Below, one piece after another: positions 23,204 to 31,129 of a stretch of DNA of 64,000 bases (within the stretch, counting starts at the first letter, position 1; every line of letters begins with the position of its first letter). Source of the stretch: Symsagittifera roscoffensis (lineage: Eukaryota; Xenacoelomorpha; Acoela; Convolutidae); assembly GCF_963678635.1 (NCBI RefSeq), contig NC_087066.1, forward strand, positions 642,201 to 706,200. Reading direction: 5' to 3'. The translations under genes were made by a program, and so were the position numbers. The notes beneath the pieces are model-generated. The model was not told the origin of the DNA. It did not search any database and worked only from the letters and a program-made list of their open reading frames with translations.

Positions 23204-24520
23204 TTAGGTCATAAGAGTATTTTTGGTAATTTTTCTATCTGAACGCACATAAACTGTTGATGCACGCTCTCCCATAAACAATAACTCGACGTTATTACCG
23301 AGACCTGCGTCAAACTTGAGTTCGAGCGAAATAGTGCAATTGGTCAATTCAGGATGAATAAAATCGTGTGAAGCCTCCTGAGTATACGTGAGATCAAAAG
23401 CCATAATATAATGATTATCATAATTAGCGAGACTGATTCCATGACTAGTGTTAAAAACAAAATCAAGAGCCTCAAGCGTATTGTAATAAATTCTTTTATT
23501 GTCTGATGTTGAGATGGGAGTTCCGGCAATGGGTAGACCGTTTCTGTACACAATGATCTCATTCAACCCAAATTTCTGGTAATGAAAAGGGTTTGTTCTA
23601 TTAGTACCCAAATATGCTTCGTTTATGCTCATTGCTACTATCATTCTTCGAACAGGTTCTTTTGCAAAAACATCCTCTTGTCGCCAGCTTTGTACTCCTG
23701 CAGTTGCGAGAAACGTTTTTGGTACTACTTCGATGTAATTGTAAATTGCCGGGTTCTTCAACAAAGTTTTTTCTATTGATGAGAGAACATAGTCAGTCAC
23801 AGTCATCTTTCTGACATAGAGGTTAGCTTCGATTATTTGGACCTTGTAGTGTTTAGCTGCATCTTCAGATATGACAACAAAATCATTAGGAGAACGTCTA
23901 AGAGACAATCTTATTGTCACACCGCTAAGTAGATGCTTGTCACACGACAAAAAGTCGCAAGCAATTTTACCAAATAGCTTCAGCTCGCTCGAGGCCGCAA
24001 CGAGACCTTTACGCTCCGTAACATCATCAGCTCTCCTTCCAGCACCGTCAATGGCTGATGGATTTTCTTCATAATAATAACCTTGACAAGCCAACCATGT
24101 TTTCTTGGCATCATTACCGTATGAAAACTCGGTCTCAATAAAGCTTTTATGGGCAAAATTAGCATTGGTAGTTGATATTTTTTCACCATTCAGAGACAGT
24201 GTACACTCAGAAAATAATGAAGATAAAGGATTGTTAACAAAATACGGCGTATCTCTGTTTGCCGCCTCTGTAGCATGCGTTCGAAGCACGTTTCCATTGC
24301 TTCGAACAATTCGTGCAACTATTTCCAAACGAGTACGTTGAAGATCGATGAAATTATTTCTGTCGCCGAGTACTTCAAACTCGAGCATAGGACCATCAGG
24401 AGAGTAGGAAGGTCCAATTTTTTGGGTGAATGCATTTTCAAAAGTGACAAGTAAAGGCGGTTTCTCAAATAAGTCCAAGGAGCTGTGAGTTGCTTCACTC
24501 GGGATTAAATTAGAAATCAT
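23204..24520 (-). CDS. Major capsid protein (double jelly-roll)
   Basis: A 438-residue protein. I take the ATG at 24520 because the frame further upstream has no ATG and the conserved Polinton N-terminal pattern (LDLFEKPP) follows just after. Conserved segments include LEFEVLGDRNNFIDLQRTRL near the N terminus, LFSECTLSLNG, and a C-terminal half with YYNTLEALDFVF and YIMAFDLTYT. Polinton major capsids form hexon-like trimers with two jelly-roll folds. The start overlaps the end of the preceding core-like gene by 11 nt. Confidence 0.9.
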   Translation of the reverse strand: MISNLIPSEATHSSLDLFEKPPLLVTFENAFTQKIGPSYSPDGPMLEFEVLGDRNNFIDLQRTRLEIVARIVRSNGNVLRTHATEAANRDTPYFVNNPLSSLFSECTLSLNGEKISTTNANFAHKSFIETEFSYGNDAKKTWLACQGYYYEENPSAIDGAGRRADDVTERKGLVAASSELKLFGKIACDFLSCDKHLLSGVTIRLSLRRSPNDFVVISEDAAKHYKVQIIEANLYVRKMTVTDYVLSSIEKTLLKNPAIYNYIEVVPKTFLATAGVQSWRQEDVFAKEPVRRMIVAMSINEAYLGTNRTNPFHYQKFGLNEIIVYRNGLPIAGTPISTSDNKRIYYNTLEALDFVFNTSHGISLANYDNHYIMAFDLTYTQEASHDFIHPELTNCTISLELKFDAGLGNNVELLFMGERASTVYVRSDRKITKNTLMT

Positions 24521-24917
24521 TTTTAACCCTTGTAAAGAAATCGGAGCGACTTCTCTGTGCAGTTCGTTTTCTGGGAATGACACGTCTCGTTTTTCGTTTA
24601 AACGCCGTCGTTCTTTTCGGATGACTTTTCCGAGATCTACTTCCTCCTCCTACTTGCTTTTTGATTGTTTTTCTAACGGTGCTTTTGAGTGCCTGCTTAG
24701 GACTTTTTCTTTTTGTTGCAACTTCTATCAGTTCTGGAGCTGCCTGAAGAAGTAGTTCTTTTCCGATTTTTTTAGCCGCGGGTATCACAAATTTTCGAGC
24801 CAGTGGAAGTGCGACTCTTCCTATTCCCAAGGCTAATGCACCGAAGCCACTGCCTCGTTGTCTATAATGCCCCGAGAAATGTGGTAGGTTTGCTTGGTTG
24901 TGGTAATATGAATCCAT
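24510..24917 (-). CDS. Basic core/minor-capsid-like protein
   Basis: A 135-residue protein with the ATG at 24917. The N-terminal third has a glycine-rich RGSGFGALALG followed by an amphipathic or hydrophobic helix (LPLARKFVIPAAKKIG). The C-terminal half is strongly basic (R/K-rich). This organisation is shared with small virion proteins placed beside the capsid gene in Polintons and adintoviruses, which are compared with adenovirus pVI or pX-type proteins. A role in DNA condensation or membrane interaction is inferred. The GSGFG stretch could be a processing site for the maturation protease, though not a perfect adenain site. Confidence 0.75.
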   Translation of the reverse strand: MDSYYHNQANLPHFSGHYRQRGSGFGALALGIGRVALPLARKFVIPAAKKIGKELLLQAAPELIEVATKRKSPKQALKSTVRKTIKKQVGGGSRSRKSHPKRTTAFKRKTRRVIPRKRTAQRSRSDFFTRVKNDF

Positions 24918-24998
24918 TTTGATCAATTGCTAAACTTTTGAAATTTCAAAGTCAGAACAACTTTTCCCCCTCCAGCGAAAGGAACAAGTCCTCCAGTT

Positions 24999-25808
24999 TC
25001 AGTTCACAGAAATATTGGAAATATTATTGACCAAACGTTTTTTAAAATCCAAATTACTAAACACTTTACGATGATTCGGTTCAATTGTACATGCGTAACC
25101 GTTTTTCACTCGACGATTTGTATCAATGACTCGTAAAAGGGGTGCTTTTGTGTCTCCGACTATTTGATAATGAATTATGTCCAGATAAATAAACATAAGC
25201 TGAGTACCAGCGCATACATCAACGGGATAGTCAGCAATAAGATCTTGGGTAGAGAATGTGCTATGTTTCGTGCTTCCTTGTTTGTAACCTATATGATAAC
25301 CAGTTCCATCTCTGACGCCTTTGAATCCAAGTAGACTAGGAATTTGCGGGCTTGAAAAAGTTATACCTTCCCAATAATGCAGCCATAAGGAAAGATGTTT
25401 GGTTATTGGATCTATTACGTAATCCAATTTCTCTAATTCTGTCTTTCGACGAATCTCGTCCAGTATTTGATCAATGCTCGTATATTCTCCTTTTGTTATT
25501 TTTGCTGTTTCTCCAAGGTAAGGTCTGGAGATCTTGTCTTTCTCAACTTTCATGCTTGCTATAACCCGATCTTTTTTGTAGTACACAATGTTGTTGTCAG
25601 TTACGTTGTTTATCTGAGTAGGGAAGGTAATTTCTGTAACTGCTACTCTCCATTCACCTTGCAAATTTATTTCTTCACTAAGGAGATTTTTGAAGTTGGC
25701 CAGAGTGTTATCTTTAAAAACGTTCATTGATGCAGATGAAACTAGGGTAATTGTGAAGGAAGGGGGAACATTATGGGTGAAAAGGCTGTCGGAAGTGCCC
25801 TCAGTCAT
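24999..25808 (-). CDS. Penton-type minor capsid protein
   Basis: A 269-residue protein starting at the ATG at 25808, inside the last codons of the integrase (8-nt overlap). The N-terminal pattern SFTITLVSSASMNVFKDNTL followed by LQGEWRVAVTEITFP is characteristic of the Polinton penton (PX), a single jelly-roll protein placed at capsid vertices. The middle section includes IPSLLGFKG, also common in this family. Placement next to integrase and capsid genes fits. Confidence 0.88.
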   Translation of the reverse strand: MTEGTSDSLFTHNVPPSFTITLVSSASMNVFKDNTLANFKNLLSEEINLQGEWRVAVTEITFPTQINNVTDNNIVYYKKDRVIASMKVEKDKISRPYLGETAKITKGEYTSIDQILDEIRRKTELEKLDYVIDPITKHLSLWLHYWEGITFSSPQIPSLLGFKGVRDGTGYHIGYKQGSTKHSTFSTQDLIADYPVDVCAGTQLMFIYLDIIHYQIVGDTKAPLLRVIDTNRRVKNGYACTIEPNHRKVFSNLDFKKRLVNNISNISVN

Positions 25809-27021
25809 GATTGTCCTTCTCCAGAACGCGAATTAGTTCAGACTCGTAAAATTTTCCCTCAATCGGTTCTCTGTTAGAATCAATCAAATTGTATGTTGGG
25901 GGATTTCGTGTTGGTATGTCAAAAACTTCAAACACTTCATCGGTGAACGATTGTTTGTAACCCTTGCGAAAACGTATGTCTACTTTGGCAAGTCTAACAT
26001 AATCACCAACATAAAGCTTTGGACGTCGAACTAACTTCAAAGACTGTTCTGCTCTTAATGAAATCAGGCGAGGAACATCTTTTTTAGTTACTTTATTTGG
26101 TGCAAGATTTGTGACACGATTTGTTCTCGAATTAATTGCATTGACAAAATCTTGCAATTTGTCAATGTATGAGTAAGTCCATTTATCCTCCAAGTACTTA
26201 TAAATAAGATTTTTCAAGGAACGGATATTTCTCTCAGCGAATGCGGACTTTTTCTCGCTCTCTGTGCTATATGTGTTTATGCCTTTCTTTTTACATAATG
26301 CTTCGAAGGACCCTTTAAACTCTGTGCCCTTGTCCACCCATACTTTTTCCGGTTGTTTTGTCGTTATCATTAGTTTGAACGCTTCTGCTGTTGTAGTAGC
26401 ATACTTTGATTTCAAGGGTTGCACTCTGAGATAGCGGGACATGCAGTCAACTGCAACAAGCAGATACTTAACATCATGGTTGTACTGGGCAAGTTTATCA
26501 ACAAAGGCCAGATCTAATGACCAGATTTCGTCGATATCGTAAACTATGACCTTGAGTCGCGGCATTTTTCGGATCACAGTTCGATATTTCGTGTAAGCAG
26601 GTTCAGTATGAAGGAAATGTTGAACTTTCTTTCGCGACAAATTGCTTGCTTTTATCAAGTTGTTCACACTACCAAATAACGCGGGACCTTTGTCACTGTA
26701 TTTAGTTTTCAACAATTTTTCTTCAATCTTGGTAATTTTCCCAATGTTTTGTTTGCGCCTTCGTCTTTTCTGACGTTGGAGAATCTGAATCGTTATGGGG
26801 CGTTCCGTATGAGTCAGAGCCTTCTTCTGACTCTTTTTCACGTTTTTGGTTTTGGGTTTTTCTATTACCGCTGAGACTTTTTCGTTTGTGTTTTTTACTT
26901 CTCTTAAGGTTTGCACTACTTTTTTCCTGCCAAGTGGGCGATGTTGAGCGGGTTCTTGAGGATCCGGGTTCTCGTTTCTCTTGAGCGTTAAAAGACGCTG
27001 ACTGAACCGCGTGTTTGGCAT
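25801..27021 (-). CDS. Retroviral-type DDE integrase
   Basis: A 406-residue integrase with the ATG at 27021. The N-terminal ~90 residues are basic and low-complexity. The catalytic core has D170 (IWSLDLA), D230 (VWVDKGTEF) and E263 (SAFAERN), a D-D-E arrangement like that of Polinton and Ty3/Gypsy integrases. Residues ~340-400 resemble the chromodomain-like end of Polinton integrases (PTYNLID, FYESELIRV). It would insert the linear element and make 6-bp target duplications, in agreement with the taaacc flanks. Its first 299 nt overlap the preceding gene in another frame. Confidence 0.95.
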   Translation of the reverse strand: MPNTRFSQRLLTLKRNENPDPQEPAQHRPLGRKKVVQTLREVKNTNEKVSAVIEKPKTKNVKKSQKKALTHTERPITIQILQRQKRRRRKQNIGKITKIEEKLLKTKYSDKGPALFGSVNNLIKASNLSRKKVQHFLHTEPAYTKYRTVIRKMPRLKVIVYDIDEIWSLDLAFVDKLAQYNHDVKYLLVAVDCMSRYLRVQPLKSKYATTTAEAFKLMITTKQPEKVWVDKGTEFKGSFEALCKKKGINTYSTESEKKSAFAERNIRSLKNLIYKYLEDKWTYSYIDKLQDFVNAINSRTNRVTNLAPNKVTKKDVPRLISLRAEQSLKLVRRPKLYVGDYVRLAKVDIRFRKGYKQSFTDEVFEVFDIPTRNPPTYNLIDSNREPIEGKFYESELIRVLEKDNHD

Positions 27022-27583
27022 TTCGATTTATTACCAGGTTTTCATTCAAGTTGAGAGCAGTTAAAATGTTAATGAACGCCGGATTGTGTAATTTTTTCGT
27101 TGGTTGTTGTATGTCGTATAAAAATATTGTAGCTTTAAGTCCTGTTGGTACTTTATCTACATATATCACCTCATTGTCACGGTTTATGGTTACTCTTTCT
27201 GAATTTTCTATGATTTCAAGTACGCTTTTTGCTCTAACAAATTTTTTGTCTTCTAAAACTTGTAACTGTGCTAAAATGCTTTCGGTCTGTCTATTGTGTT
27301 TCTCTTCTAGTATTTCGTCTTTAACACGTTCGACCGGTACTTCTTCATCGTCCGTTAACAGTTTAAGCTGTTCTTGTTGGGGCTCAACATTATCCGTAAA
27401 TGTTTCCTTCGTTGCAGTAGTCTTACTAGTTTGTGGAGGTAATTGGGGTCTAAGCCGGTTAAGATAGGACAGTTGAGCATTTTTATGTTTAATATTATTA
27501 TCATGAAGAACACGTGCAGCATGTGGCTGCTCTTTAACATATAAGTGTTTCGGAATTAGAATGAATTCTTCAGCAGTCATCAT
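26723..27583 (-). CDS. Polinton hypothetical protein overlapping integrase
   Basis: A 286-residue protein. The open frame extends further upstream without an ATG; I take the ATG at 27583, which shares one base with the stop of the preceding gene (TAATG). The N terminus (TAEEFILIPKHLYV) looks like a conserved Polinton segment and is followed by an acidic, possibly helical region. The last ~100 residues are R/K/S-rich and are encoded in the same DNA as the integrase N terminus in another frame. The function is unknown; a structural or DNA-binding role would fit the composition. Confidence 0.75.
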   Translation of the reverse strand: MMTAEEFILIPKHLYVKEQPHAARVLHDNNIKHKNAQLSYLNRLRPQLPPQTSKTTATKETFTDNVEPQQEQLKLLTDDEEVPVERVKDEILEEKHNRQTESILAQLQVLEDKKFVRAKSVLEIIENSERVTINRDNEVIYVDKVPTGLKATIFLYDIQQPTKKLHNPAFINILTALNLNENLVINRNAKHAVQSASFNAQEKREPGSSRTRSTSPTWQEKSSANLKRSKKHKRKSLSGNRKTQNQKREKESEEGSDSYGTPHNDSDSPTSEKTKAQTKHWENYQD

Positions 27584-27888
27584 TAAGTTGTGAGGTACTT
27601 GTAACAAAAATAAAGTATTTGTCGAACTAAATGGAAGCCTTCTTTACTCAAAATAATCGCACGTTTTTTGACAACACTGGTTTTTGGAGTTATTAAGTAT
27701 TTGTATGCTGTCTTGAATCGTTCGATGTTTGCGATTTTAACGGGTACGTTTCCATTGACTACATTGAGCAAACATTCACAAATAAGTGTTATGATCTCAC
27801 GATTTGAAGTTTTTCTAATTAATCTTCTTAGCTGGCCAGGTTTCAGTTGTACCATATGCCGCAGAATAGATAAGTTTTTCTTTTTCAT
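27583..27888 (-). CDS. Small Polinton protein with ICECLLNVVNGNV motif
   Basis: A 101-residue protein with the ATG at 27888, overlapping the end of the ATPase gene by 74 nt. It contains IITLICECLLNVVNGNVPV in the centre and a basic segment followed by ILSKEGFHLV near the end. I recognise this as a small conserved protein of many Polinton-like elements, but its function is unknown. It is predicted to be mostly helical. Confidence 0.7.
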   Translation of the reverse strand: MKKKNLSILRHMVQLKPGQLRRLIRKTSNREIITLICECLLNVVNGNVPVKIANIERFKTAYKYLITPKTSVVKKRAIILSKEGFHLVRQILYFCYKYLTT

Positions 27889-28537
27889 TTGTGATTGGAG
27901 TAGTTTCTGCTTCAGATAAGGGTAAATAAAAAACTGTTGGCCCAGGTGGTGTGATATTTGAACAATATCTCAAACAATCTGATGTACGGGGGACCAAGTC
28001 GATTAGAAGATGTCCAAAAGAGTCTCTGGTAGCTAATTCGTAACAGTTTCTCAAAAATTTTGATACATTCAATTGTCTTCCTAAAAGATCTAGTTGCTGA
28101 ACGTCGCGAGGCGATTTGAACATAATGATGTGTGAAGTGTTCAAATCAATCGTACGCGACCATCGACCTTGTTGAAACAAGTTATGCTTAACATATATTA
28201 CATCTATCCCTCTATGTCTACCCGCTGTCGCTAACCTAACAAATTCCTTGTCATTATAGATGTCTTCACATGAATCATCGAAAACTAGAAGAACATTTTC
28301 TAATTTTCTCACAGATTCGAATCCGTCGAATTTCATGAACTCCACATTCACTTCGCGAGAGGACACTTTTTCTGAGAATGCAGGTTGCATCTTTTTGTAA
28401 AGATATAGAACGGTTCCAAATTTAGGGTAAAAAGTTTTTCCCATCAGAAGTTTCAAAATTAACTCAGTTTTCCCGGATCCTGAAGGTCCCACAATCGCCA
28501 TAAAAATTCTTGTCGAAGTATCAATCACTTTATTCAT
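27815..28537 (-). CDS. A32-like genome-packaging ATPase
   Basis: A 240-residue FtsK/HerA-superfamily ATPase. The ATG at 28537 overlaps the stop of the preceding gene as ATGA, which makes it preferable to the upstream open extension that has no ATG. Walker A is GPSGSGKT (17-24) and Walker B is VLLVFDDS (82-89). A GRHRGIDVIYVKHN segment follows, as in A32-type ATPases. The enzyme would pump DNA into capsids. Its end overlaps the next gene by 74 nt. Confidence 0.93.
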   Translation of the reverse strand: MNKVIDTSTRIFMAIVGPSGSGKTELILKLLMGKTFYPKFGTVLYLYKKMQPAFSEKVSSREVNVEFMKFDGFESVRKLENVLLVFDDSCEDIYNDKEFVRLATAGRHRGIDVIYVKHNLFQQGRWSRTIDLNTSHIIMFKSPRDVQQLDLLGRQLNVSKFLRNCYELATRDSFGHLLIDLVPRTSDCLRYCSNITPPGPTVFYLPLSEAETTPITNEKEKLIYSAAYGTTETWPAKKIN

Positions 28538-28818
28538 ATTCTTGGGTTTGGTAGTACGTAACCAACCAAGCCTGATAAAATCGAGAACCAAACTGACGTT
28601 TCTTCGCAACTTAATTTAGTGAAAGAAAGTTTGAGAATGCAGAAAGTTAGTAAAATTAGAATTACTACCATTTGCGCAACAAAAACTACTTCAGACCTTG
28701 GCAAAGTTACATTGTTACAAAACTTCCATGATTTTTTTTCACTGTTTGTCTCGTTATAAACAAACTCTGTTACTATTGTTGCGTCAGGTTCATCTACTGC
28801 TGTTGTTGCTTCTGACAT
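28534..28818 (-). CDS. Small membrane protein upstream of the ATPase
   Basis: A 94-residue protein with the ATG at 28818. One strong transmembrane segment (VVFVAQMVVILILLTFCIL, about residues 44-62) is followed by a C-terminal hydrophobic stretch (VWFSILSGLVGYVLP). Small membrane proteins with a similar C-terminal pattern occur near the ATPase in Polintons. It could sit in a virion membrane or act in host membranes, which is inferred. The stop overlaps the ATPase start by 4 nt. Confidence 0.72.
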   Translation of the reverse strand: MSEATTAVDEPDATIVTEFVYNETNSEKKSWKFCNNVTLPRSEVVFVAQMVVILILLTFCILKLSFTKLSCEETSVWFSILSGLVGYVLPNPRI

Positions 28819-28890
28819 TTGAGAAACTATTTATTCTACAGACTGCGTTAGACTTTTTCTCTCTTTGAATGAAGCTTGTTAAAAATTGAA

Positions 28891-29145
28891 TTAGTTTTGA
28901 GAACAGTAAAAAATTTCATAACGTGTGAAATCTCTATCGTTTATGTCATGCATTTCTAAAACAAAGTTTGCTGGGATATTTGCAGTTTTTTTGTAGTACA
29001 TTATTTTCTTCACAGTATCCTCTTTCACAATCGTCTTAATCTCATCGGGCAATTCACGGCTGTTTAGATCCATCTGAACTCCTGGCTGACGTTTGGGTAC
29101 TAAGACTAGTTCGGGAAGATATATTCCTCGCTTGCTGGCTAACAT
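28891..29145 (-). CDS. Hypothetical small protein
   Basis: If translation starts at the ATG at 29145 this is an 84-residue protein beginning MLASKRGIYLPELVLV. The frame is open for 14 further codons upstream without an ATG. It overlaps the end of the 113-residue gene in a different frame by about 90 nt. I do not recognise it. It could instead be a second part of the upstream gene reached by frameshift or splicing, but no convincing splice pair is seen. Confidence 0.5.
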   Translation of the reverse strand: MLASKRGIYLPELVLVPKRQPGVQMDLNSRELPDEIKTIVKEDTVKKIMYYKKTANIPANFVLEMHDINDRDFTRYEIFYCSQN

Positions 29146-29395
29146 TTCTGATAAACTTGAATCTCTGGAAGTATACAAATTGATCAATAACTGGAAAAAA
29201 CCTCTTCAACGTAGACAACTCTTCTTCGGAAATTATTATTTGCTCCTTCCTCTGAACAATTTGGCCACTGCAATCAATACGCTCTATTCTCGTTAATGAA
29301 ATTTTAATATCACCCTCTGGAGTCATCCACGCACAAAGCATTGAATTTGGTGATAGGTATGTCTCCACTTTCGCTGATCTCTCGCTGTTGTTCAT
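29054..29395 (-). CDS. Hypothetical protein, beta-rich
   Basis: A 113-residue ATG-started protein overlapping the end of the DEDD-like gene by 86 nt. Residues ~28-76 (GDIKISLTRIERI, IVQRKEQIIIS, EELSTLKRFF) look like several beta strands followed by a helix, a layout faintly similar to a PC4-type fold. The tail is S/Q-rich. No firm family assignment. Confidence 0.5.
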   Translation of the reverse strand: MNNSERSAKVETYLSPNSMLCAWMTPEGDIKISLTRIERIDCSGQIVQRKEQIIISEEELSTLKRFFPVIDQFVYFQRFKFIRNVSQQARNISSRTSLSTQTSARSSDGSKQP

Positions 29396-29879
29396 TTTTC
29401 AACCAATCATAAAAAACCTTGGTTTTCTTCAGGGCACAATGATTCCTGGAGTTGTAATGTGGAACTAGTTTATTGCAACTTGGATAATTTTTAAAATATA
29501 AGTTTTCAACCCGAGGACAGCCCAAATCATCTAGGTTTTCAATCTTTCGGTCCAAGTACTTGGCCAAAAATTCTGTCTTTTCTTTTCCTTTAGCGTAAAA
29601 AACGGCACCGGGATTTCTCAGCACAAAACTCTGAAGTATTTGATTCAAGTTTATATAAAGGTAATCACCGTTTTCCCAATGGAGACCGTGTAAATAATTT
29701 GTTAACCAGTTGTAAGCCTTTTGTTCAAGCTTTGGTAGTATATTGAAATTCACTGGAGGTAGGAAAATGAGTCGATCGCTGTAGTCTGAAGTTGTTATTG
29801 CTAATTCTTTAACCACAAAGGCGTTTTTCTTGTAACGAAAGCCTTCCACGTCAAGCACAACTGATCTCTCGCCTAGCAT
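29310..29879 (-). CDS. Putative DEDD-type exonuclease-like protein
   Basis: A 189-residue protein with the ATG at 29879 inside the end of the preceding gene (7-nt overlap). The N terminus reads VVLDVEGF (D10, E12), which fits the first acidic motif of RNase H-fold DEDD exonucleases. HGLHW (64-68) and a YAKGKEKTEFL...DDLGCP block (95-122) follow, and a Cys/His-containing end (C134, H147, C148). I recognise the pattern as an uncharacterised family found in invertebrate genomes. Nuclease activity is inferred from the DxE strand and overall layout only. Confidence 0.6.
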   Translation of the reverse strand: MLGERSVVLDVEGFRYKKNAFVVKELAITTSDYSDRLIFLPPVNFNILPKLEQKAYNWLTNYLHGLHWENGDYLYINLNQILQSFVLRNPGAVFYAKGKEKTEFLAKYLDRKIENLDDLGCPRVENLYFKNYPSCNKLVPHYNSRNHCALKKTKVFYDWLKNEQQREISESGDIPITKFNALCVDDSRG

Positions 29880-30307
29880 TCTAGTAAATGATAAACTTCT
29901 GGTTTTTTCAACTTAATGAAAAGGCAGAACGCTATTCCTTTCAAATGTCCCAATAAGCTGTTGTTACAGTTCCAGGGCAACATGTAACAGTACGTAGGAC
30001 CCTGTTGATAAAATTCGTGTATAAATCCGGCCGCATCGTGCAAAATAGCGTGCAATCGTAAAATTTTGGAATTTTTCAAGTATTTGTCCAAGGAAGAGTT
30101 ATCAATACCAATCAAGCCACCATAAGGTCTCAACTTAATTAAAATGTCGTAGTTAAGGTTATCAGAACTAACAAAAAACAGAGAACATGCAGCTAGAAAA
30201 TAGTTGCGTCGGTTAGAATTATCAGGATAAGTTTGTTTCAAAGACGTATAAATTTCATGAATTATTTTCAAATCAATAGGAGTTACTCTGCTTTTTTGCA
30301 ATTTCAT
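29873..30307 (-). CDS. Hypothetical Polinton protein
   Basis: A 144-residue ATG-started protein near the right end of the element. No family recognised. It has a possible helical centre (ILRLHAILHDAAGFIHEFYQQG) and several cysteines (TYCYMLPWNCNN, GIAFC). It overlaps the preceding gene by 35 nt and the next by 7 nt, so it is almost certainly part of the same co-expressed set. Confidence 0.65.
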   Translation of the reverse strand: MKLQKSRVTPIDLKIIHEIYTSLKQTYPDNSNRRNYFLAACSLFFVSSDNLNYDILIKLRPYGGLIGIDNSSLDKYLKNSKILRLHAILHDAAGFIHEFYQQGPTYCYMLPWNCNNSLLGHLKGIAFCLFIKLKKPEVYHLLEC

Positions 30308-30842
30308 TATTTATTTTTTCCAACACCTCTCCAACCTGCTGAATTTCAAGCCAGTGGAAATAAAAGTGACCTTGCAAATACCATTTAGTCTCATTAAGAT
30401 AACGGTGGTAAATAATTAAATATACCACCGGAAGTTTTTTGTATTTTGATAGCTTGTTGAAATATAGACGGATTTTTCTCTCCAAGTCTTTATCAACCCT
30501 TTTTGAGGTAAAATCAAACGAATAGTCGAATACGTTTTCATAATCAGCAAGATTCAAATCGCTCACAGTACCATACTTTTGTTTTGTAGAAATGCACCAA
30601 GAGATTTGTTGAAGCTCACTCAAATAAAATTGTTCTTTGAAAATCAACTCGTATTCTTTCTTTGAAATTTCCTTTGCCCTTTCGAGGAAGACGACGTAGC
30701 GTTCATTACTAAATTTGAAAAATGAGTTTTTTTCTGCGGTTGAAAACACTCTTAATTGTAAATGTTCATTATCAATATCTTCAGTACACCAAGTTCCCTC
30801 TAATTTCATTTTTCTTATTTCAAAATTTGACAAATTTATCAT
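30273..30842 (-). CDS. Hypothetical Polinton protein, first gene of the cluster
   Basis: A 189-residue ATG-started protein, the most upstream gene of the minus-strand array and about 290 bp from the right terminal repeat. No family recognised. The sequence is rich in aromatic and charged residues (FFKFSNERYVVFLERAKE, YLIIYHRYLNETKWYLQGH). The position suggests an early or regulatory gene, which is speculative. Confidence 0.65.
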   Translation of the reverse strand: MINLSNFEIRKMKLEGTWCTEDIDNEHLQLRVFSTAEKNSFFKFSNERYVVFLERAKEISKKEYELIFKEQFYLSELQQISWCISTKQKYGTVSDLNLADYENVFDYSFDFTSKRVDKDLERKIRLYFNKLSKYKKLPVVYLIIYHRYLNETKWYLQGHFYFHWLEIQQVGEVLEKINNEIAKKQSNSY

Positions 30843-31129
30843 TTGGTATATTTTGCCCAGAAACGGCCGCCGCCTTTTGAGAGTAATTTCAATTTACTGC
30901 CTTTTCACCATAAAATTTAGGTCAAGTTAAGGAATTAGTTTACTGCTGCCAACAGTTAAGCTACGCTGCCAAAATGGCCGGCGCATTTTTATTATATACC
31001 ATAAAAGGCAATTCCCCGTTCACTAACAAATTTCAACTAGCTCGAAAGTTCATTTGCCCGAAACAAATATAACAATTAATATGATTCATATAATTAACTA
31101 GGACCAATAATTAGGACCCCAAAATTTGG
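30843..31129 (-). promoter_or_regulatory. Upstream region of the minus-strand gene cluster
   Basis: Non-coding DNA between the right terminal repeat and the first gene. On the minus strand a TATA-like gtatataat lies near 30993-31001, about 150 bp before the first ATG, and may belong to the promoter of the 14-gene array. This is a weak call from position and composition. Confidence 0.35.
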
